A stretch of 62,960 nucleotides of DNA, from contig NZ_QWKY01000012.1 in assembly GCF_003574035.1 (NCBI RefSeq), forward strand, positions 1 to 62,960, given 5' to 3'. Below are positions 16,182 to 24,728 of the stretch, piece by piece. Source of the DNA: Meiothermus hypogaeus (lineage in GTDB: Bacteria; Deinococcota; Deinococci; Deinococcales; Thermaceae). The notes under the pieces were generated by a model. The model had not been told where the DNA came from. It was given only the letters and a program-made list of their open reading frames with translations, and ran no database searches. A program made the position numbers and the translations under genes. Every line of letters begins with the position of its first letter. The stretch's first letter is position 1.

Positions 16182-17318
16182 GTGCGTGATTTTTTTGGCG
16201 GGTTGCTGAGACCCAGGGTCGAGGCACTTGGCCTCGAGATTGGATCGGCCAACATCAAGATGGTCGAGCTGTCCGGAACTCCCCCCAGCCTGAAGAACTT
16301 GAGCATCAGGCCCACCCCGCTGGGGGTTATTCAGGAGGGTTCGATCACCGAGCCGGGTGCGCTGGCCGATGCCATCAAAGAGATGCTGACCGAAATGCGT
16401 ACCCGCAAGCGCTACGTGGTCACGGCTGCCAGCAACCTGGCAGTCATTACCCGTACCTTGCAGGTACCCAAGATGCCCCTCAAGCAGATGGAAGAGGCGG
16501 TGCGCTGGGAGGCCGAGCGTTACATCCCCTTCCCGATTGACGAGGTCGTCCTAGATTACGCGCCTCTGGACCCCCTCGAGAGCATCCCAGAAGGCGAGCA
16601 GATGGACGTGGTGGTGGGGGCGGCCCGGCAAGAAACCGTAGCCAGCCTGGTCGAGGCCCTCAAGGCGGCCGGTCTGGAACCCCTGATCATTGACGTAAAG
16701 CCCTTCGCCGGGCTGCGCACCTTGAGCGGGCGGCTGGTCGCTACCGACCGAGAGCCCATCACCCTGTTTCTTGAGATTGGCGCCGAGTCCTCGGCTCTGG
16801 TGCTTACCCGGGGTGAGCGGCTGCTCCTCAACCGCGTCATCAACCTGTCGGGCAAGGACTTCACCGCCGCCATCTCCAAGGCTTTCAACCTCGATGCAGT
16901 CGCCGCTGAGGATGCCAAGAAAAACTACGGTCTGGCCACCATCCCCACCGAGGATGAAGACCTGCTCCTGGACTTCGACGCCGAGCGCGAGCGCTTCAAC
17001 CCGGCCCGCATGTACGACGCCATTCGGCCGGTGCTGGTCGAACTCACTACCGAGTTGCGCCGAAGCCTCGAGTTCTTCCGGGTGCAAGTAGGTGACCTGG
17101 GGGTAGATCAGGGCTTTGTGGCCGGGGGGGGCAGCAAGCTGCGCAGCCTGGTACCCCTGCTGGCCGATACACTGGGCATTCCACTGGAAATCGCCGACCC
17201 CTGGCAGGGCATCCAGATTGATAAGAGCCGCTTCGACCTGGAATACCTGCGCAGTCTGTCGCCGGAGTTCACGGTTCCGGTGGGGCTGGCCCTACGGGGG
17301 GTGAACCCGCTTGATTAA
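16182..17318 (+). CDS. pilM: Type IV pilus assembly / competence protein PilM
   Basis: 378 aa actin-like ATPase-fold cytoplasmic protein that binds the N-terminal tail of PilN at the inner membrane. The phosphate-1-like motif L-G-L-E-I-G-S-A-N-I-K is at about residues 16-26, with R-W-E-A-E-R-Y-I-P-F further on. It is the first gene of a pilM-N-O-W-Q operon needed in Thermus for piliation and natural transformation. GTG at 16182 has an AAAGGGGG Shine-Dalgarno. TATACT at 16138-16143 is a candidate -10 box. The stop overlaps the pilN start by 8 bp. Confidence 0.94.
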   Translation: MRDFFGGLLRPRVEALGLEIGSANIKMVELSGTPPSLKNLSIRPTPLGVIQEGSITEPGALADAIKEMLTEMRTRKRYVVTAASNLAVITRTLQVPKMPLKQMEEAVRWEAERYIPFPIDEVVLDYAPLDPLESIPEGEQMDVVVGAARQETVASLVEALKAAGLEPLIIDVKPFAGLRTLSGRLVATDREPITLFLEIGAESSALVLTRGERLLLNRVINLSGKDFTAAISKAFNLDAVAAEDAKKNYGLATIPTEDEDLLLDFDAERERFNPARMYDAIRPVLVELTTELRRSLEFFRVQVGDLGVDQGFVAGGGSKLRSLVPLLADTLGIPLEIADPWQGIQIDKSRFDLEYLRSLSPEFTVPVGLALRGVNPLD

Positions 17319-17976
17319 ACTCAACCTCCTCCCTAAAAACCTGCGCCGCCGGGTCGAGCCCGGCTGGTGGCGGCTTGCCGCTGCTGCGGTGGTGCTGGCC
17401 GTGCTGGGGACGGTCGCCTTTCTCCACTTCTCCACCCTCTCGCGGGTACAGGCCCTGGAGAACCAGCGCGACCAGCTTCAGGTAGAGGTAGATGTGCTGC
17501 GGCCTTTTATCGCCGAGCAAAACCGCCTGAACCAGCAACAGCGCGAGCTCGAGCAGTTGCTATCGGTGCGCAACCAGTTGCGCGAACGCTTCGTGCCCTG
17601 GTCGGACAACCTGGCCCAGGTCATCAACCAAATTCCACGGGAGGGCCGCCGCTTTGGAGTGGCCCTGCGCAGCATTGGCACCAAAGCCCTCACCCCACAA
17701 GAGACCCAGAGCAACGTACAAAACGGGGTCTATGATGGCAAACCGGTTAATGTGGAGTTCAACCTCCAGGGCGAGGCCATCGGCCAGAATGCGCTGATTC
17801 GTTTCGTAGAGGCTTTCGAGACCTCGCCGCGCTTTGGCATCAACTTCCAGAACGCCAGTCTCGACCAGCAAAGGCAGCTATACACCTTTGGAGCTACCGT
17901 GGGTCTGGTCGGCCAAGCCCCGGCAACCGCGAGTAACACGACAGGAGGTGAAGGCAGTGGTAGCCCTTCTCGCTAG
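17311..17976 (+). CDS. pilN: Type IV pilus assembly protein PilN
   Basis: 221 aa bitopic inner-membrane protein. The cytoplasmic N-terminus I-K-L-N-L-L-P is the PilM-binding motif, followed by one membrane segment (about 20-40), a coiled-coil stretch (about 45-90) and a ferredoxin-like periplasmic domain. It partners with PilO to align the pilus machine. The TTG start at 17311 overlaps the end of pilM, indicating translational coupling. A hairpin-free AGGAGG near its 3' end serves pilO. Confidence 0.92.
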   Translation: MIKLNLLPKNLRRRVEPGWWRLAAAAVVLAVLGTVAFLHFSTLSRVQALENQRDQLQVEVDVLRPFIAEQNRLNQQQRELEQLLSVRNQLRERFVPWSDNLAQVINQIPREGRRFGVALRSIGTKALTPQETQSNVQNGVYDGKPVNVEFNLQGEAIGQNALIRFVEAFETSPRFGINFQNASLDQQRQLYTFGATVGLVGQAPATASNTTGGEGSGSPSR

Positions 17977-18610
17977 AATGGGCCAGCGTGAGTGGGCCAT
18001 TGTCGCCATTGTGGCGGCCGTGTTGCTGGGCCTGATGTGGTACTTCCTGGTAACCCAGCCCCTGCAGGGCCGCATCCCGGAGATTCAGGCCGAAGTTGAT
18101 CGCCTGACCACCGAACGGGATCGGGGTCGCGCAGCCCAACGGGCACTGCCTCAGTTGCGCGAAACCATCGCCCGCTTGGACGCTGAACGCCAGCAGTTCC
18201 TGCGCGAGTTGCCGCCCACCGAGCAGCTAGGCCGGGTGCTGAGTTCCTTGGCCCAGACCGCCCGCGAGAGCGGGGTGATCCTGCGCACCCTAAGCCGGGG
18301 GGCAGGCGACAACCAGGGCGTAGCCAACGTGCGGGCTACCAACCTGGCCATACAGGTCGAGTCTCCCTTCCCCGAGTTATATGTGTTCTTGCGCAACCTC
18401 GAGGGCTTTCAGCGCTTCGCTACGGTCTCGGGGCTCAACCTGACCCTCGGGGGGAGCGGGCCTGCCGCTACGGTGGCCCAGGCCACCAACCCCACCATCA
18501 ACACCAGCCTGACCATGACGGTCTACACCTACACCGGGCAGGCCCAGCCGGCCCAGGGTGGACAACCCACACAGCCGGGTCAGCCTGGCCAGCCGGGAGG
18601 TCAGCCATGA
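17957..18610 (+). CDS. pilO: Type IV pilus assembly protein PilO
   Basis: 217 aa from the chosen GTG: one membrane segment (about 14-34), a coiled coil (about 45-90) and a ferredoxin-like domain with a Pro/Gln/Gly-rich tail. It heterodimerises with PilN. The GTG at 17957 is 8 nt behind AGGAGG, which sits inside the end of pilN; longer in-frame extensions upstream would run through pilN coding sequence and lack a ribosome-binding site. Its TGA stop overlaps the pilW ATG (ATGA). Confidence 0.9.
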   Translation: MVALLARMGQREWAIVAIVAAVLLGLMWYFLVTQPLQGRIPEIQAEVDRLTTERDRGRAAQRALPQLRETIARLDAERQQFLRELPPTEQLGRVLSSLAQTARESGVILRTLSRGAGDNQGVANVRATNLAIQVESPFPELYVFLRNLEGFQRFATVSGLNLTLGGSGPAATVAQATNPTINTSLTMTVYTYTGQAQPAQGGQPTQPGQPGQPGGQP

Positions 18611-19686
18611 ACTTCCTCCAGCGCATGCCCCAATCGGCCAAGGTGGCTCTGGTGGCAGCCCTGTTGGTGGGGGCCGTGGCGACCTGGTATCTGGGCTTTT
18701 TCCGGCCCAGCCAGACTGCGCAGCAGCCCACCGGCCCGACCCCCACACCTGCGCCGGTGGAGCCAGGCACGGCCACCACCCCCCCTACACCTCCAACCAC
18801 CGCCCGGCCCCTCGAGGTGCTTCCCTTGCCCTTCCTGGTCACGGAAGCCACCCGACCCACAGAGCCAGCTGATCGGGACGAAACCCCTGCCAGCGCCGCC
18901 CTGGCCCGACCTCGGGTAACGGTGCCGCCCAACCCCTTTGTACCCCTGGTCATCGAAACCACGCCGCCTGCCGTGGCCCAGCCCACCGGGCCGGCCCCAG
19001 CTATCGTCAGCCGTCCAACCCCTACCCCTCCGGTGGTTTCGCAACCCATCCCGAGCCAGACGGCCCGGGTGCAGGTGCGCCAGCCCGCCACCCCGTTGCC
19101 GCGCCCCAGCCTGCCGGGCACCCGGCCCACACCTGGGGTCACGACCCCTCCCACCGCAACCACGCCCTCCCCCCCCTCCGGTCAGGCTCGCCTGGCTCAG
19201 GGGACTTCCCGTGCTAGCTTGCCTGGCTTGGTCAGCCTGGGTTCGGGTTCGCTGCCCATCCGACTGGCGCCCCTGGACCGTGAACTGACCACCAGCGTGA
19301 GCGAAACCCCCAAGGAAGCAGCGGCCCTGGATGTCGAACCTGGGGCGGCCACTGCCGCTGGCAGTGGGAACCTGGACTTCGCGCGGGCCGAGATTGACGC
19401 CCGGCTGACCCAGGTGCTCGAGCCCCGCAGCAGCCTGGCCAGAGGCCAGGAAGCTGTACAGGAGAGCAACCTGGCCCGCTTCGTGCGCGAGCAAAACCTG
19501 AAGCTCTCGGGCGTGGTACTGGGCCCAACCAGCGTGGCCATTTTCCAGAGCAAAGATGGCTTTACGGTGCTGCCCGTGGGCCGCACCCTTCCCGGAAGCG
19601 ATGTGCTGCTCAGAAGCCTGAGCGCCAAAGAAGCCCTCTTGGTACAAGGTTCGGAAACCCTGAACCTGACGATGGATAACCCCTAG
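18607..19686 (+). CDS. pilW: PilW-like competence/pilus protein (PilP position)
   Basis: 359 aa. A short cytoplasmic start and a single membrane segment (about 12-30) are followed by an unusually long Pro/Thr-rich linker (about 36-200) and a C-terminal domain of about 120 residues. Position between pilO and pilQ matches Thermus thermophilus pilW, which is required for transformation and PilQ assembly and occupies the place of pilP in Proteobacteria; sequence match outside the C-terminal domain is hard to judge. The linker is long enough to cross the periplasm. Confidence 0.82.
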   Translation: MNFLQRMPQSAKVALVAALLVGAVATWYLGFFRPSQTAQQPTGPTPTPAPVEPGTATTPPTPPTTARPLEVLPLPFLVTEATRPTEPADRDETPASAALARPRVTVPPNPFVPLVIETTPPAVAQPTGPAPAIVSRPTPTPPVVSQPIPSQTARVQVRQPATPLPRPSLPGTRPTPGVTTPPTATTPSPPSGQARLAQGTSRASLPGLVSLGSGSLPIRLAPLDRELTTSVSETPKEAAALDVEPGAATAAGSGNLDFARAEIDARLTQVLEPRSSLARGQEAVQESNLARFVREQNLKLSGVVLGPTSVAIFQSKDGFTVLPVGRTLPGSDVLLRSLSAKEALLVQGSETLNLTMDNP

Positions 19687-19695
19687 GCGGTGAAT

Positions 19696-21228
19696 ATGAA
19701 GCGTTTTCTTGCCCTTTTGGTGGTGTTGAGTCTGGCGCTGGCCCAGGGTACTTTGCCCCGGGATGCGCGCTTCGACCAGCCCGTAAGCAACATTGGCACC
19801 AACCTCCCCTTGCCCACCTTGCTCGACGCCCTGGCCCGCAGTGTGGGGCTCTCCCCCATCCTGCGCGATGTGCCTAATGTCAACGTCACGGCAGACATTG
19901 ACAAAAAGCCCTTCCGTCAGGTCTGGGAACTGCTAATCAACACCTACGGGGACGGACGCATCACCTACGCCCTCCTGGAGAACAACGTCATCGTGGTAGG
20001 GCCGAAGGAAGTAGTAGATCGGGCCCGTGGTCAAACCACCCAGCCTACCCCACAACCCAGCGAGCCGGTTGCGCGCGAGTTCTATCAGGTGCGCTCGGGC
20101 GACCCGGCTGCGCTTGCCAACTTCGTGCAACAAGAGGTCCCGGGCGTTACGGTACGCGCCGTGCCCGGCCAAAACGTCCTCTCAATCAGCGGCCCCGCCC
20201 GCCAGGTGACCGATGCCCTCAACTTCCTGCAGCGCATAGATGTACCCAGGGCCACCGTGGCCACCGTGCCTGTGGTACAAAAATCCTTTGCCCTTTCCCA
20301 TGCCCGCGCCAGTGAGCTAGCGGATGTACTGGGCAAGGCCATTGCCGCCCAGGCCCAAGGCCAGGCTGCGCCCGCGCAAGGGCAGGCCCAGGCCGCGGCC
20401 CCTGCCGCGCCCCAGGTCACGGTGGTGGCCGAACCCCGCACCAACACGATTATCGTGACCGGCTCAGCCGAGCAGATTGCCCTGGCCGAGCGCCTGATTC
20501 CCACCCTGGATCGCCCTGTTCAGCAAGTCCAGTTGCAAATTCGGGTGCAGGCCGTCTCGGGCGAGGTCATCCGCAACCTCGGCATCAAATGGGAGACCGT
20601 CTCGGGGGGCAACCTGATTGCCAGCTTCCTCTCCACGGGCCTCAACCTGATTTTTGATGCCACCCGCAGCCTGGCCTCGCTCAACATCCGGGCGGTGCTG
20701 GATGCCCTGGAGAAGCAGCAGCTTTCCCGCCGCTTGAGCGATGCCAACGTGCTGGTAGAAGACAACTACGGGGCTGATACCTCCGACCTGCGGGCCACTG
20801 GGGCGCGGGGCGCGGAGATTAAGGTAGGCGGCCGTCTTCTGATTCCCATTACCATTGGTGACCAGGTTTCGGTACGCGAATTCGACTATGGGCTGCTGGT
20901 GCGGGTGCGTCCGCAAATCTCGGCCGATGGCAATATCCTGCTCGAGGTCTACACCCAGACCGGCGGCGACCCTGCCGATGGCCCCGCAGGCAGCATCCGT
21001 ATCCCTCAACAATCCACCCTCTCCAAGCTCCGCATCCGCGACGGCCAGACGGTGGTGTTGGGTGGCCTGATACAAAAGGTTACCGACACCTCCGAGAGCA
21101 AGGTTCCTCTATTGGGCGACATTCCCCTGTTGGGCGAGCTTTTCAAACAGCGCACCTCCTCCATTAAGGACGACGAGCTGATCGTGATTATTACCGGCAA
21201 CATCGTCAAGGACGCTGCCCAACGCTAA
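19696..21228 (+). CDS. pilQ: Secretin PilQ
   Basis: 510 aa outer-membrane secretin for pilus extrusion and DNA uptake. It has a signal peptide (about 1-18), an N-terminal secretin/TonB-like domain, two KH-like N domains separated by an Ala/Gln-rich spacer (about 215-240), and a C-terminal secretin domain ending with V-P-L-L-G-D-I-P-L-L-G-E-L-F and the L-I-V-I-I-T-G end. It is clearly shorter than Thermus thermophilus PilQ (over 700 aa), so several N-ring domains appear to be missing. ATG 19696 is preferred over GTG 19690 because GGCGGTG then acts as Shine-Dalgarno. Confidence 0.93.
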   Translation: MKRFLALLVVLSLALAQGTLPRDARFDQPVSNIGTNLPLPTLLDALARSVGLSPILRDVPNVNVTADIDKKPFRQVWELLINTYGDGRITYALLENNVIVVGPKEVVDRARGQTTQPTPQPSEPVAREFYQVRSGDPAALANFVQQEVPGVTVRAVPGQNVLSISGPARQVTDALNFLQRIDVPRATVATVPVVQKSFALSHARASELADVLGKAIAAQAQGQAAPAQGQAQAAAPAAPQVTVVAEPRTNTIIVTGSAEQIALAERLIPTLDRPVQQVQLQIRVQAVSGEVIRNLGIKWETVSGGNLIASFLSTGLNLIFDATRSLASLNIRAVLDALEKQQLSRRLSDANVLVEDNYGADTSDLRATGARGAEIKVGGRLLIPITIGDQVSVREFDYGLLVRVRPQISADGNILLEVYTQTGGDPADGPAGSIRIPQQSTLSKLRIRDGQTVVLGGLIQKVTDTSESKVPLLGDIPLLGELFKQRTSSIKDDELIVIITGNIVKDAAQR

Positions 21229-21246
21229 AGCATCGCTCCGCCGTAC

Positions 21247-21272
21247 AAGCCGGGTTTTGTCCCGGCTTTTTT
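21247..21272 (+). terminator. Rho-independent terminator of the pil operon
   Basis: AAGCCGGG / CCCGGCTT stem with loop TTTTGT and a T run, 19 bp after the pilQ stop. Confidence 0.9.
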
Positions 21273-21328
21273 GTTTGACTCGAGCCCCGCGCCGGTACTG
21301 CCCTGAGCTGGATCCTCGAGCTATCCCG

Positions 21329-21638
21329 TACCGGATTCAAAAAGACAGTTTACAAAACCAAAAACACCAGAGGCTGTCTTTTTGAATCCTAGAGCACACC
21401 CCTCCCTTGAGTACCGGCGCTAGCCGGGGGCCGATGGCCCTTCACTGTCGGTCGGCGAAGAGAGGGTCTCCTTTCCAAGGGGCGGTATCGCCCTCCGCTA
21501 CGCGGATAACTTCCAAGGGGCGGTATCGCCCTCCGCTACGCGGATAACTTCCAAGGGGCGGTATCGCCCTCCGCTACGCGGATAACTTCGGCCCTGTTGA
21601 TTCGTTACCGAATGGTAACGAATCAATCGAATCTGGTA
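21329..21638 (+). mobile_element. MITE-like modular repeat, copy 2 (full, three 38-bp units)
   Basis: The best full copy, 310 bp. It is bounded by TACCGGATTC and GAATCTGGTA, imperfect terminal inverted repeats flanked by TA. Order of modules: 16-bp hairpin (21333-21389), G+C-rich block with CCGGC-GCTA-GCCGG and GGGCC-GAT-GGCCC hairpins, three tandem 38-bp units (21475, 21513, 21551), then an 11-bp-stem hairpin (GATTCGTTACC, 21600-21625). Each 38-bp unit carries two small hairpins. No transposase ORF. Located after the pil operon terminator and before aroC. Confidence 0.85.
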
Positions 21639-21729
21639 TCAGCCCCCAAAAAACGCCCTTCACAGACATGGCCGCCCATCCGAGGCCACAGTTCTCTTCA
21701 GAACCTGTATCTCTATAAAGCGCGCCACC

Positions 21730-21757
21730 GAACATTGACCATAGACCCTGGACGCTC
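21730..21757. repeat. Heptamer repeat array, four units
   Basis: Four in-phase 7-mers starting with GA (GAACATT, GACCATA and relatives) lie between the MITE-like element and the aroC promoter. Confidence 0.45.
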
Positions 21758-21762
21758 TTATT

Positions 21763-21791
21763 TTGGACATCACGGCTGGTTGTGCTAGATT
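21763..21791 (+). promoter_or_regulatory. Leaderless promoter of aroC
   Basis: TTGGAC (21763-21768), 17-nt spacer, TAGATT (21786-21791), then 6 nt to the aroC ATG. No Shine-Dalgarno is present, consistent with a leaderless transcript. Confidence 0.7.
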
Positions 21792-21797
21792 CTGTTC

Positions 21798-22949
21798 ATG
21801 CGTTTTCTGACTGCTGGAGAATCCCACGGGCCGCAGCTTACCGGCATCGTGGAGGGCCTGCCCAGCCAGCTACCCCTGACGGTAGAAGATATCAACCCCT
21901 GGCTCAAGAAACGCCAGGGGGGGTACGGGCGTGGGCGACGGATGGTCATAGAGGCTGATACGGTGGAGTTCGCCAGTGGGGTACGGGCTGGGCGCACTAC
22001 CGGCGCCCCGGTGACGCTGGTAATCAAAAACACCGACTACCGCAACTGGCTCGAGATTATGGATCCGGCCCCCGGCAATGAGCCGCGCAAGAAGGCCCTC
22101 ACCGCTGCCAGGCCCGGACACGCCGACCTGGCGGGCGGGGTTAAGTATGGGCACAAGGACTTGCGCGATGTGCTCGAGCGGGCCTCGGCCCGCGAAACCG
22201 CCATGCGCGTTGCGGTGGGAGCTATTGCCCATAAGCTGCTATCGTTTTTTGGGGTAGAGAGTGCCTCTTTTGTAGATGGCATGGCCGGGGTCTGGAGTGA
22301 AGTACCGTTCGACTGGAACCTGAAGGAACGCGTCGAAGCCAGCCCGGTACGAATGACCGACCCCCAGGCCGAAGCCGAGGTAATCAGGCGGGTGGACGAG
22401 GCCAAGGCCGGCGGCGACACCCTGGGGGGTATTATCGAGGCCCGCTTTAAGGGGCTGGTAATGGGGCTGGGTTCCCAGATGCACTGGGAACGCAAACTCG
22501 ACGGGCGCATCGCCCAGATGGTCATGAGCATCCCCGCCATTAAGGGGGTGGAAATCGGCACCGGCTTTGGTAACGCCATGAAACCGGGTTCGCAAGTCCA
22601 CGACCCCATCTACTGGGAGGAGGGCCGAGGCTACTACCGCCAGAGCAACCGCGCCGGCGGCACCGAAGCCGGCATGACCACCGGAGAGGAACTGGTCGTG
22701 CGGGCCGCCCTCAAACCTATTGCCACGCTGATGAAGCCGCTGCCCACGGTGGACGTGGTTAGCCACCAGCCCGCCGATGCGGCCCGCGAGCGCTCCGACG
22801 TGACAGCCGTACCCGCAGCCAGCGTAATTCTAGAAGCGCTGGTGGGTATCGTGCTGGCCCAGGCCTACCTGGAAAAGTTTGGCGGCGACACCCTGGACGA
22901 GCTGGTCGAGCGGGTCGAACGATACAAAAAGCGGGTACTGTTGTACTAG
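21798..22949 (+). CDS. aroC: Chorismate synthase
   Basis: 383 aa, FMN-dependent enzyme converting 5-enolpyruvylshikimate-3-phosphate to chorismate, the last common step to aromatic amino acids. Signature elements: G-E-S-H-G-P near the start, R-Q-G-G-Y-G-R-G-R-R-M at about 39-49, and G-G-T-E-A-G-M-T-T-G-E in the second half. Length is normal. It begins an aroC-aroK-aroB cluster on the plus strand, from a leaderless promoter; 185 bp separate it from aroK. Confidence 0.97.
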   Translation: MRFLTAGESHGPQLTGIVEGLPSQLPLTVEDINPWLKKRQGGYGRGRRMVIEADTVEFASGVRAGRTTGAPVTLVIKNTDYRNWLEIMDPAPGNEPRKKALTAARPGHADLAGGVKYGHKDLRDVLERASARETAMRVAVGAIAHKLLSFFGVESASFVDGMAGVWSEVPFDWNLKERVEASPVRMTDPQAEAEVIRRVDEAKAGGDTLGGIIEARFKGLVMGLGSQMHWERKLDGRIAQMVMSIPAIKGVEIGTGFGNAMKPGSQVHDPIYWEEGRGYYRQSNRAGGTEAGMTTGEELVVRAALKPIATLMKPLPTVDVVSHQPADAARERSDVTAVPAASVILEALVGIVLAQAYLEKFGGDTLDELVERVERYKKRVLLY

Positions 22950-23134
22950 GTTCTGCTCGAGTGCTCGCAATTCCCGAGAAATCGGGGAAGTATAAAAGGA
23001 AATATTCGTGAACAACAGCAAAAAACAGCAACACAAGGGGGGCGCTGGCTTTGGACTGAACCCTTCGTCTGCGCCCATCTGCATTGCACATCTTCTCTCA
23101 CCAACCCCCAACCCCTGGCCCTCAGCCCCCTTTT

Positions 23135-23680
23135 ATGATTGAAATTGAGCGCCCCGTGACCTGGGTGGCCCTCACGGGTTTTATGGGTGTGGGCAAGAGC
23201 CGCATCGGGCGGGAACTGGCCCGCGAACTAATGCTGCACTTTATCGACCTGGATCGGTACATCGAACGCGAGATGGGCCTCTCGGTTGCCGACATTTTCC
23301 GCCACCTCGGCGAGCCCACCTTTCGCCAGCTCGAGGCCGAGGCCGTAAATGAACTTGCCCAAAAAGATTTTCTGGTACTCTCACTGGGAGGGGGCACCTT
23401 TGTGAACCCAGAAAACCGCCAGCGGCTGTTGCGGCGGGGGCCGGTGGTGGCACTGTGGGCCAGCCCGGAGACCATCCTCGAGCGGGTCAGCCGCCGCCCC
23501 GGACAGCGCCCGATGCTCGATAACCCCGATCCCCTCGAGCGCATCCAGAGGCTCCTGGCCGAACGAGAGGCTATCTACCGCCAGGCCACCATACATGTCT
23601 CTACCGATGGACGACGGATTCCCGACGTAGTAGACGAGATTATTGACCGACTGTGGGATTATGCGGAAGCTAAAGATTAG
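23135..23680 (+). CDS. aroK: Shikimate kinase
   Basis: 181 aa P-loop kinase phosphorylating shikimate at O3. Walker A G-F-M-G-V-G-K-S (about residues 15-22), the D-L-D-R-Y-I-E shikimate site, G-G-G-T and the R-P lid region are visible. ATG 23135 is chosen: the frame extends upstream to a TTG at 23084, but that adds 17 Pro/His-rich residues with no ribosome-binding site. The end overlaps the start of aroB by 20 bp, indicating coupling. Confidence 0.94.
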   Translation: MIEIERPVTWVALTGFMGVGKSRIGRELARELMLHFIDLDRYIEREMGLSVADIFRHLGEPTFRQLEAEAVNELAQKDFLVLSLGGGTFVNPENRQRLLRRGPVVALWASPETILERVSRRPGQRPMLDNPDPLERIQRLLAEREAIYRQATIHVSTDGRRIPDVVDEIIDRLWDYAEAKD

Positions 23681-24728
23681 ACACCCCATCCCCTACCCGA
23701 TCCATATCGGGTTCGACCTCGAGGTACCCCAGGCCGAAGGCCCCCGGGCAATGATCTTCGACCTGGCCGTACAGGACTACGCCAAGAAGCTGGCCGCCCG
23801 GCTGGATATTCCAGCGGGCCTGGGCCTGTCGGGCGGCGAGGGCGTGAAGAGCCTGGCCACCTACGGAAAAGCCCTGTCCTGGCTGGCAGAGCAGGCCCTC
23901 CCCCGCGACACCACCCTCTACATTGTGGGCGGTGGTTCCCTCACCGACCTGGGAGGGTTTATTGCGGCCACTTACCTGCGGGGTGTGAACTACATCAGCC
24001 TGCCCACCACCACCCTGGCCATGGTAGATGCCTCGCTGGGCAACAAAACCGGCATCAACCTGCCGGAGGGTAAAAACCTGGTGGGGGCCTTCCATGCCCC
24101 CGAGGGGGTCTATGCCGATCTCGAGACCCTTCAAACCCTTCCTCTCCCCACCTTCAAGCAGGGGCTGGTCGAAGCCTTCAAGCACGGCCTCATCGCCGGG
24201 GACGAGCTGCTGGTGAATGTGGAGCCCCTTTCACTGGAGTGGGAGGGCTTGGAGAACTATCTGGCCCGCGCCATCTCGGTCAAGTTGCAGATTGTGGAGG
24301 CCGACCCCACCGAGCAAAACGAGCGCCGCAAGCTAAACCTGGGGCACACCTTGGCCCATGCCCTCGAGGGCGCCACCTTTGGCACCATGCCCCACGGCGT
24401 CGCGGTGGCCTACGGCCTGCTCTTTGCGGCCCTGCTGGGCCGTGCCCACGGCGGCAACGACCTGGTGCCCACCGTACTCAAGCTTTTGCGGTGGCTCTCC
24501 CCGCCCCTGCCCCCCCGCTTTAGCTGGGACGACCTGACCTCCTTCCTCAGCCGCGACAAGAAAAAGGTGGGCAAGGCCCTTAACTGGGTGGTACCCAAGG
24601 ACATGGGCTGGCTCGAGATTCACCCGGTACTGCAGGAGGTACTGCTGGGCTGCTACGAAGAGTTCCTCAGTCTGGTGTCTACCCTGCAAAGCAGCCCCAC
24701 CCCAAAAAGCCAGACCGAGCAGGTCTGA
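23661..24728 (+). CDS. aroB: 3-dehydroquinate synthase
   Basis: 355 aa NAD+- and metal-dependent enzyme making 3-dehydroquinate from DAHP. Visible motifs: G-G-G-S-L-T-D-L-G-G-F, the P-T-T-T-L-A-M-V-D-A-S-L-G-N-K-T-G-I-N segment, E-A-F-K-H-G and the metal site G-H-T-L-A-H. ATG 23661 gives M-R-K-L-K-I at the start and a 20-bp overlap with aroK. The TGA stop is directly abutted by MITE-like copy 3, whose TA flank begins at the next base, so the element may have replaced the original 3' flank or terminator. Confidence 0.95.
   Translation: MRKLKIRHPIPYPIHIGFDLEVPQAEGPRAMIFDLAVQDYAKKLAARLDIPAGLGLSGGEGVKSLATYGKALSWLAEQALPRDTTLYIVGGGSLTDLGGFIAATYLRGVNYISLPTTTLAMVDASLGNKTGINLPEGKNLVGAFHAPEGVYADLETLQTLPLPTFKQGLVEAFKHGLIAGDELLVNVEPLSLEWEGLENYLARAISVKLQIVEADPTEQNERRKLNLGHTLAHALEGATFGTMPHGVAVAYGLLFAALLGRAHGGNDLVPTVLKLLRWLSPPLPPRFSWDDLTSFLSRDKKKVGKALNWVVPKDMGWLEIHPVLQEVLLGCYEEFLSLVSTLQSSPTPKSQTEQV

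Noticed and set aside
18601-19647. 348-aa minus-strand frame opposite pilW
   Set aside because: Gly/Arg/Ala-rich shadow of the Pro/Thr-rich linker of pilW.
21475-21588. CRISPR array (three 38-bp direct repeats)
   Set aside because: The units are directly adjacent with no spacers and belong to a mobile repeat; no cas genes are present.
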